A stretch of DNA of 21,470 bases, from positions 1 to 21,470 of the forward strand of contig DKWE01000055.1 of NCBI GenBank assembly GCA_002491565.1, read 5' to 3'. Source of the stretch: Lachnospiraceae bacterium UBA7160. Lineage in GTDB: Bacteria; Bacillota; Clostridia; Lachnospirales; Lachnospiraceae. The translations under genes were made by a program, and so were the position numbers. Below, piece by piece: positions 16,461-21,470 of this stretch (positions are counted from its first letter, which is position 1; every line of letters begins with the position of its first letter). Below the pieces are notes generated by a model. The model ran no database searches. It was given only the letters and a program-made list of their open reading frames with translations, and was not told the DNA's origin.

Positions 16461-16652
16461 ATGAAACAGAAAAAGAGCGCAGGAAGCTGTGAGACCTGCA
16501 TGTATTATGAATATGATGAGGAATATGAGAGCTATCTGTGTGACAGGAATATGGATGAGGATGACTATGTGCGGCTGATGATGGATGATCACTATTCATG
16601 CCCGTATTACCGCAACGGAGACGAGTATCTGGTTGTCCGGAAGCAGATGTAG
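16461..16652 (+). CDS. four-cysteine mini-protein, DUF6472-like
   Basis: This acidic 63-residue protein has cysteines at 10, 13, 27 and 47, arranged as CxxC, then YLCDR, then SCPYYR; the tail is NGDEYLVVRKQM. The pattern suits a small zinc-bound or iron-bound fold and matches my memory of DUF6472, a conserved clostridial family of unknown function. The ATG at 16461 is preferred over an upstream in-frame ATG at 16428, because GGGGGAGG sits just before it and the upstream codons lie in the palindromic element. It is upstream of tdk, 103 bases away. I do not know its role. Confidence 0.75.
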   Translation: MKQKKSAGSCETCMYYEYDEEYESYLCDRNMDEDDYVRLMMDDHYSCPYYRNGDEYLVVRKQM

Positions 16653-16755
16653 TTGGGCATGCGTACTGTGTGTCCGGGATAATTTGCAGAACGCCCCACC
16701 TTGCGTGATATTTCTGCCAAATTCAGTTCATGTAGTAAGACGGAAGGGAATCGGT

Positions 16756-17322
16756 ATGGCTAAATTATATTTTCGCCACGGTGCGATGGGAAGCTCGAAG
16801 ACAGCAAACGCGCTGATGGTGGCATACAATTACTATGAGAGAGGCAAGCAGGCGCTTCTGGTGAAGCCGGGGCTGGATACGCGGGACCCTGGCGTAGTGC
16901 GCAGCCGTATGGGACTGGAGCAGCCATGCGGCTATGTAGAGGATCTGGTGCGGATGACCGACGAGGAATTGTGCGCCTATGACTGCATCATTGTGGACGA
17001 GGCGCAGTTTTGCAAAAAGTCAGAGGTAGAATTTTTTGTTCACATCGTAGATGACCTTGAGATTCCCGTGATCTGCTATGGGCTGCGCACCGATTTCCGG
17101 CGGGAATTATTTGAGGGAAGCCTGTGGCTGCTTGCCTGGGCGGATGTGATTGAGGAATTAAAAACCGTCTGCTGGTGCGGGCGCGGCGCGACGTGCAACA
17201 CGCGGTTTGATGAGAAGGGAAAGATCATTCGCGAGGGCGAGCAGGTGGTAGTCGGGGGAAATGATCACTATACGGCTCTGTGCCGGAAACACTACCGGGA
17301 GGGAAAACTTGGTCCGGAATAG
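16756..17322 (+). CDS. tdk: thymidine kinase
   Basis: This type II thymidine kinase of 188 residues phosphorylates thymidine to dTMP with ATP in the salvage pathway. The P-loop is GAMGSSKT (residues 9-16). The catalytic base is Glu82 in VDEAQFC, and ICYGLRTDFRRELFEGS is the conserved segment after it. Zinc ligands are Cys139 and Cys141 (CWCG) with Cys176 and His179 (CRKH). This arrangement, and the sequence as a whole, resemble the E. coli-type enzyme. The ATG at 16756 is chosen because the family begins at MAKLYFRHGAMGS and GGAAGGGA lies upstream; longer in-frame sequence upstream is not family-like. The gene is unrelated in function to the sugar cluster and stands with other nucleotide and DNA-repair genes. 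Confidence 0.95.
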   Translation: MAKLYFRHGAMGSSKTANALMVAYNYYERGKQALLVKPGLDTRDPGVVRSRMGLEQPCGYVEDLVRMTDEELCAYDCIIVDEAQFCKKSEVEFFVHIVDDLEIPVICYGLRTDFRRELFEGSLWLLAWADVIEELKTVCWCGRGATCNTRFDEKGKIIREGEQVVVGGNDHYTALCRKHYREGKLGPE

Positions 17323-17337
17323 AAAGTGAAGAATCAC

Positions 17338-17367
17338 TTGCGCGGATGCGGTTCTCTGTGTTACACT
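17338..17367 (+). promoter_or_regulatory. candidate promoter for the PurF-like gene
   Basis: An extended -10, TG-T-TACACT (17359-17367), lies 18 bases after TTGCGC (17338-17343). The -35 match is poor but the extended -10 may compensate. It would give a leader of about 60 bases before the PurF-like gene. A 6-bp hairpin AAGTGA/TCACTT (17324-17339) just after tdk lacks a T-tract and is not a convincing terminator. Confidence 0.3.
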
Positions 17368-17433
17368 AAGTGCCGGAAAAACCAAACCTTTGATTCTGTT
17401 ATCATGGAAATGACATAAGAAAGGAAGAACAGC

Positions 17434-18852
17434 ATGGGCGGTATATTTGGAGTGGCGGCAAAACGCAGCTGTGTAATGGAGTTGTTTTATGGAATTGATT
17501 ATCATTCGCATCTTGGTACACGCCGGGGCGGCATGGCGGTCTGTGGGGAGCGCGGCTTCCAGCGGGCGATCCATAACATCGAAAATTCTCCGTTCCGCAC
17601 GAAGTTTGAACATGACGTAGAAGAAATGGAAGGCTATCTTGGGATTGGCTGTATTTCTGATTTTGAGCCGCAGCCGCTGCTGGTCCAGTCCCATCTGGGG
17701 AGCTTTGCGATAACAACCGTTGGCAAGATCAACAACATGGAGCAGCTGCTTGCTTATGTCTATGAGAATGGGAACACCCATTTTCAAGAGATGAGCGGCG
17801 GACAGATCAATGCGACGGAGCTGGTCGCGGCGCTGATTTGCAAGAAGGAATCTCTGATCGAGGGAATCCGATATGTACAAGAGGTCGTGGATGGTTCCAT
17901 GACGCTGCTTTTGATGACAAAGGATGGGCTGTATGCAGCGCGTGACCGCTATGGGCGGACACCGCTGATGATTGGAAAAAAGGAAGACGCCTTCTGTGTG
18001 TCCTTTGAAAGCTTTGCCTACCTGAATCTTGGCTATGAGGACTTCCGGGAGCTGGGACCGGCGGAGATCGATTTCATCACACCGGATGAGGTAAAGATGG
18101 TCGGGGAGCCGGGAAAGGAAATGCGGATCTGCTCGTTCCTGTGGGCATATTATGGATATCCGACCGCAGCATACGAGGGTGTGAATGTAGAGGAGATGCG
18201 CTATAAGTGCGGCAGCATGCTGGCAAAGCGTGACCGTGAAGCCGGCAACATCTCACCGGATATGGTAGCCGGTGTGCCGGATTCCGGGACGGCGCATGCG
18301 ATTGGCTATGCGAATGAGTCCGGGATTCCGTTTGCGCGTCCGTTTATTAAGTACACGCCGACCTGGCCGCGCTCCTTCATGCCGACGCACCAGAGCCAGC
18401 GCAACCTGATTGCCCGCATGAAGCTGATCCCGGTCAAGGCGCTGATCAAGGATAAGAAGCTGCTGCTGATCGATGATTCCATCGTGCGCGGTACGCAGCT
18501 TCGGGAGACGACAGAATTTTTATATCAGAGCGGGGCGAAGGAAGTCCATGTGCGCCCGGCCTGCCCGCCGCTTCTGTACGGCTGCAAATATCTGAATTTT
18601 TCCCGTTCCAAGTCGGAAATGGATCTGATCACGCGGCGGGTGATCAAAGAGCGCGAGGGAGAAAACGTATCAAGGGAAGTGCTGAACGACTATGCGAATC
18701 CATGCAGCAGGCGGTATGAGGAAATGCTCGAGGCGATTCGCAAACAGCAGAATTTTACAACGCTGCGTTATCATCGCCTGGATGATTTTGAGCAGTCTAT
18801 CGGGATCGAGCCGTGCAAACTTTGCACCTACTGCTTCGATGGAAAGGAATAA
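17434..18852 (+). CDS. PurF-like amidophosphoribosyltransferase with degenerate glutaminase domain
   Basis: This 472-residue homologue of glutamine PRPP amidotransferase has an N-terminal Ntn-glutaminase-like domain (about 1-230) and a phosphoribosyltransferase domain (about 250-410). The PRPP motif LLIDDSIVRGTQ is intact (Asp347, Asp348). The N-terminus reads MGGIFGV where true PurF has a catalytic Cys after the initiator Met. The usual glutamine-site texts, around RGQES and HNGNL, are replaced by RRGGMAV and TVGKIN. Cysteines near the C-terminus (CKLCTYC) and in RPACPPLLYGC resemble the iron-sulphur ligands of Bacillus-type PurF. It may use free ammonia, bind PRPP as a regulator, or make another phosphoribosyl product. 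AAAGGAAG precedes the ATG; no alternative start restores a leading Cys. Homology is certain; the reaction is not. Confidence 0.85.
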   Translation: MGGIFGVAAKRSCVMELFYGIDYHSHLGTRRGGMAVCGERGFQRAIHNIENSPFRTKFEHDVEEMEGYLGIGCISDFEPQPLLVQSHLGSFAITTVGKINNMEQLLAYVYENGNTHFQEMSGGQINATELVAALICKKESLIEGIRYVQEVVDGSMTLLLMTKDGLYAARDRYGRTPLMIGKKEDAFCVSFESFAYLNLGYEDFRELGPAEIDFITPDEVKMVGEPGKEMRICSFLWAYYGYPTAAYEGVNVEEMRYKCGSMLAKRDREAGNISPDMVAGVPDSGTAHAIGYANESGIPFARPFIKYTPTWPRSFMPTHQSQRNLIARMKLIPVKALIKDKKLLLIDDSIVRGTQLRETTEFLYQSGAKEVHVRPACPPLLYGCKYLNFSRSKSEMDLITRRVIKEREGENVSREVLNDYANPCSRRYEEMLEAIRKQQNFTTLRYHRLDDFEQSIGIEPCKLCTYCFDGKE

Positions 18853-18903
18853 TACGGTGAAGTATCTGCAAAGCAAGGGCAGTTACTAAGGAGGGAAGAT
18901 GGC

Positions 18904-19608
18904 ATGGCAGAGAATAAGCGCAGCCAGAAGACACAGAAGAGACCAGAATATCAGGGCCCGGAGTCCGCAAAGGCGCGCCTGGCACTGGAACTTATCGAAC
19001 GGCTGAAGCAGGAGTATCCGGACGCAGCCTGTTCGCTGGATTACGACGACGCGTGGAAGCTGCTGGTCAGTGTGCGGCTGGCGGCACAGTGTACCGATGC
19101 ACGTGTAAACGTGATTGTGGAGGAGCTGTATGCAAAATTTCCGGATGTGGAAGCACTGGCGGCAGCCTCCCCGGAGGACATCGAGGAAATCGTGAAGCCA
19201 TGCGGCCTTGGACGGAGCAAAGCGCGCGACATCAGCGCCTGCATGCGGAAATTGAAGGAGCAGTATGACGGCAAGGTCCCGGAGGACTTTGACGCACTGC
19301 TGGATCTGCCGGGAGTCGGGCGCAAGAGTGCGAATCTGATTATGGGAGATGTATTTGGCAAGCCTGCGATCGTGACCGATACGCACTGCATCCGGCTTGT
19401 GAATCGTATGGGACTTGTGGATGGCATCCGCGAACCGAAGAAGGTGGAGATGGAGCTCTGGAAGATCATTCCGCCAGAGGAGGGCAGCGACTTTTGTCAC
19501 CGCCTGGTGAATCATGGCCGTGAAGTCTGCACTGCGCGGACAAAGCCGCACTGTGAACGCTGCTGTCTTGCGGATATTTGCCCGAAAACCGGAGTTGGCG
19601 CAGAGTAA
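18904..19608 (+). CDS. nth: endonuclease III (DNA glycosylase/AP lyase)
   Basis: This base-excision-repair enzyme removes oxidised pyrimidines and nicks abasic sites. The 234-residue protein has the helix-hairpin-helix LPGVGRKSANLI with catalytic Lys141 and the catalytic Asp159 in VTDTHCIRL. The AQCTDARVN motif lies near residue 62. Four cysteines for a 4Fe-4S cluster are at 209, 217, 220 and 226. Their spacing is C-x7-C-x2-C-x5-C, one residue longer in the first gap than the C-x6 of E. coli Nth. A charged N-terminal extension of about 20 residues precedes the fold. AGGAGGGAAG lies upstream of the ATG. The gene follows the PurF-like gene by 51 bases with no promoter seen, so the two may be co-transcribed. 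Confidence 0.94.
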   Translation: MAENKRSQKTQKRPEYQGPESAKARLALELIERLKQEYPDAACSLDYDDAWKLLVSVRLAAQCTDARVNVIVEELYAKFPDVEALAAASPEDIEEIVKPCGLGRSKARDISACMRKLKEQYDGKVPEDFDALLDLPGVGRKSANLIMGDVFGKPAIVTDTHCIRLVNRMGLVDGIREPKKVEMELWKIIPPEEGSDFCHRLVNHGREVCTARTKPHCERCCLADICPKTGVGAE

Positions 19609-19662
19609 TGGGCTGCTTCGGGATACAGTCTGCTCTTTCGTTTATTTCGCTGTATCCGTCAA

Positions 19663-19680
19663 TTCGAAAACGTTTAAGAA
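19663..19680. promoter_or_regulatory. pseudo-palindromic operator candidate upstream of HD-GYP promoter
   Basis: TTCGAAAACGTTTAAGAA is an imperfect palindrome (outer TTC/GAA, centre AAACGTTT). The part 19665-19678 fits 11 of 14 positions of a CcpA cre consensus by my count. It lies 26 bases upstream of the -35 box. The regulator is not known. Confidence 0.25.
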
Positions 19681-19706
19681 TATTGGATTTTTGGTGATTC
19701 AGCGAG

Positions 19707-19735
19707 TAGACATTTGAACCGCATGGGTGTATAAT
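19707..19735 (+). promoter_or_regulatory. sigma-A-type promoter of the HD-GYP gene
   Basis: TAGACA (19707-19712) and a consensus TATAAT (19730-19735) are separated by exactly 17 bases. Transcription would begin near 19742, giving a leader of about 70 bases. This is the best promoter in the window and shows that the regulator gene forms its own unit after nth. An inverted repeat GGATACAG/CTGTATCC (19621-19628 with 19650-19657) lies between nth and the promoter, without a T-tract. Confidence 0.7.
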
Positions 19736-19757
19736 GAATGAGCTAATTGATGATTTT

Positions 19758-19793
19758 CTACCGCCGTTCCGCTGAAATTTCGCGGGGGGGTAG
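19758..19793 (+). promoter_or_regulatory. 5' leader stem-loop before the HD-GYP gene
   Basis: CTACC (19758-19762) can pair with GGTAG (19789-19793), with further G-C pairs inside the stem. The right arm contains a run of seven G. It lies between the predicted transcription start and the ribosome-binding site. No known riboswitch class was recognised, so regulation through it is speculative. Confidence 0.3.
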
Positions 19794-19813
19794 CAGCCAT
19801 ATAAGGTTGGAAG

Positions 19814-21385
19814 ATGAAAATGAGTACGCAATCAGAAAATAAATATAAAATATTAATTGCAGATGATTCTGAGATGAATCGTATGATTCTGACGGATATC
19901 CTCGGGGATGAGTATGAGATCCTTGAGGCGGAAGACGGTGTACAGGCTGTCACGATTCTGCAAAAAATGGGTGCGGAGATTTCTCTGGTACTGCTGGATA
20001 TTGTGATGCCGCGTATGGACGGTTTCGAAGTGCTGGCGATGATGAACCGGTACAAGTGGATTGAGGACATACCGGTGATTATGATTTCCGCTGAGAACTC
20101 GGCCTCTTACGTGGAGCGCGCGTATGAGTTGGGAGTGACGGATTACATCAGCCGTCCATTTGATACCCTGATTGTTCAGCGAAGAGCGGTCAATACGATC
20201 ATGCTGTATGCAAAGCAGCGGAAGCTGGTTGGTATGGTGGCGGATCAGATTTATGAGAGAGAAAAGAGCAGCAGCCTGATGGTTCAGATCCTCAGCCATA
20301 TCGTCGAGTTTCGAAATGGTGAGAGCGGACTTCATGTGGTGCATATTAATACCCTGACAGAGATGCTGCTAAGGAGACTGCTTCAGAAGACTGACAAGTA
20401 TCATATTGGATATGGTGATATTTCTCTGATCAGTACGGCATCTGCGTTGCACGACATCGGAAAGATTGCAATTCCAGGTGAGATTCTGAATAAGCCGGGG
20501 CGGCTGACGAAGGAAGAGTTTGAGATCATGAAGACGCATTCCATGGTCGGAGCCAAGATGCTGGAGGAGCTTCTGTTCCAGCAGGAGGAGCCTCTGGTCC
20601 GTGTTGCCTATGAGATCTGCCGCTGGCATCATGAGCGGTATGACGGCAGGGGCTATCCGGATGGGCTGAAGGGGGATGAGATCCCGATCTCTGCCCAGAT
20701 TGTGGCGCTGGCGGATGTCTATGATGCACTGACAAGCGAGCGTGTCTACAAGAAAGCATTTTCTCATGAGACAGCGCTTCAGATGATTGTGAATGGAGAA
20801 TGCGGAGCATTCAATCCATTGCTGCTGGAGTGTCTGATGGATATTGCGGATGCGGCACATGAGGAACTGAAGACGAATTCCCTGTCGCGCAGAGATCGCC
20901 GCGAGATGCGCAATATTGCAGACAAGATGCTGCACCATGAAGAGCTTGCCGGGTCAGAGCGCACGTTGCGGATGCTGGAGCAGGAGAGGGAGAAGTATCA
21001 GTTCTTTCTTTCCAAAGCAGCTGATATTTTGTTTGACTATACGAGTTCTCCGTCTATGGTGACGGTGTCAGGAGCGGCAGCTGCCCGCCTTGGCCTTGAG
21101 GAGTCCCTGATGGATCCGCTGCAGGATGAACGCGTCCGGGCGATTGTTGATGTTGCTGCGCTGCAGAAGCTGGGAGAAGCGCTTCTGGCGACAACGCCTG
21201 CAGAGCCGGAGGTACAGATGGAGCTTGACGTGATCATAGATCAGAAGCCGCGCAGGCACCGTGCGATCTGTCGTGCGACCTGGTCTTCGGAGGAGCCTCC
21301 GCAGTACATAGGTGCTATTGGAAAGGTGATTGATATTTCAGAAGAATGTCCGGAACCGGAAGCCGATGCAGGCTGCGGAAAATAG
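19814..21385 (+). CDS. receiver-HD-GYP-PAS protein, predicted cyclic-di-GMP phosphodiesterase
   Basis: This 523-residue cytoplasmic signalling protein should hydrolyse cyclic di-GMP under control of phosphorylation. The receiver domain (about 11-130) has acidic Asp17 and Asp18, phospho-acceptor Asp62 in LLDIVMPRMDG and Ser92. The usual Lys of the KPF motif is Arg114 (SRPFD). The HD-GYP domain (about 165-350) has His213-Asp214 in HDIGKIAIP, WHHERYDGRGYP with GYP at 280-282, and LADVYDALTS. The C-terminal part (about 400-510) looks like a PAS-type fold. No partner histidine kinase is present. ATG codons at 19814 and 19820 are both possible; AAGG at 19803 suits the first and GGAAG at 19809 suits the second. 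It has its own promoter. The 85 bases after the stop hold no gene. Confidence 0.92.
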   Translation: MKMSTQSENKYKILIADDSEMNRMILTDILGDEYEILEAEDGVQAVTILQKMGAEISLVLLDIVMPRMDGFEVLAMMNRYKWIEDIPVIMISAENSASYVERAYELGVTDYISRPFDTLIVQRRAVNTIMLYAKQRKLVGMVADQIYEREKSSSLMVQILSHIVEFRNGESGLHVVHINTLTEMLLRRLLQKTDKYHIGYGDISLISTASALHDIGKIAIPGEILNKPGRLTKEEFEIMKTHSMVGAKMLEELLFQQEEPLVRVAYEICRWHHERYDGRGYPDGLKGDEIPISAQIVALADVYDALTSERVYKKAFSHETALQMIVNGECGAFNPLLLECLMDIADAAHEELKTNSLSRRDRREMRNIADKMLHHEELAGSERTLRMLEQEREKYQFFLSKAADILFDYTSSPSMVTVSGAAAARLGLEESLMDPLQDERVRAIVDVAALQKLGEALLATTPAEPEVQMELDVIIDQKPRRHRAICRATWSSEEPPQYIGAIGKVIDISEECPEPEADAGCGK

Positions 21386-21470
21386 AAAATCAGCAGGCTC
21401 TGTATGAGAGCGTATGGCAGAAGCCGGATATGGAAGCGGCTTAGTTGAAATCAAAGACCCCGCTGCAAGC

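Noticed and set aside
16585..16755. N-terminal extension of thymidine kinase by 57 residues
   Set aside because: It overlaps the 63-aa gene in another frame and is not family-like; the start at 16756 matches known Tdk N-termini.
21421..21442. Hairpin AAGCCG/CGGCTT after the HD-GYP gene as a terminator
   Set aside because: It has only six pairs with a 10-base loop and no T-tract, so it cannot be told from chance.

Overview
The window looks like chromosomal DNA of a gut-type Lachnospiraceae (Bacillota/Clostridia). The evidence is indirect: an ABC importer of the LplB/YtcP class without its own ATPase, strong AGGAGG ribosome-binding sites, family-43 glycosidases carrying an internal Ig-like domain, a DUF6472-type mini-protein, and the glutaminase-degenerate PurF paralogue that I associate with this group. 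No rRNA, tRNA, CRISPR array, transposase or phage gene was seen.

Region 1 (about 1-15935) is a hemicellulose utilisation cluster, all on the + strand. It runs: two importer permeases, a secreted solute-binding protein, a GH31 alpha-glycosidase, a GH39 beta-xylosidase, a two-domain esterase (type-B carboxylesterase joined to an SGNH hydrolase), and three GH43-family enzymes of which the first and third are paralogues. Only the binding protein has a signal peptide. The likely logic is import of short, decorated (acetylated or acylated, arabinosylated) xylo-oligosaccharides, followed by cytoplasmic removal of side groups and hydrolysis to monosaccharides. No endo-xylanase, no transporter ATPase and no regulator lies in the window. 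RNA stem-loops flank the binding-protein gene on both sides, which suits its higher expression.

Region 2 (about 15936-16460) is non-coding and marks the boundary. It holds two diverged copies of a repeat of about 110-160 bp, one of them bounded by inverted repeats, and then a separate 98-base element with 16-bp arms. These look like small dispersed intergenic elements rather than genes.

Region 3 (16461-21385) is unrelated to sugar use: a 63-aa four-cysteine protein, thymidine kinase (tdk), a PurF-like phosphoribosyltransferase whose glutaminase domain has lost its nucleophilic cysteine and other glutamine-site residues, endonuclease III (nth), and, behind a clear sigma-A-type promoter, a receiver-HD-GYP-PAS protein predicted to degrade cyclic di-GMP.

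The points most worth following up are the cysteine-less PurF paralogue, the in-frame 45-bp tandem repeat inside the GH31 catalytic domain, the carboxylesterase-SGNH fusion, and the repeat elements at the cluster boundary.
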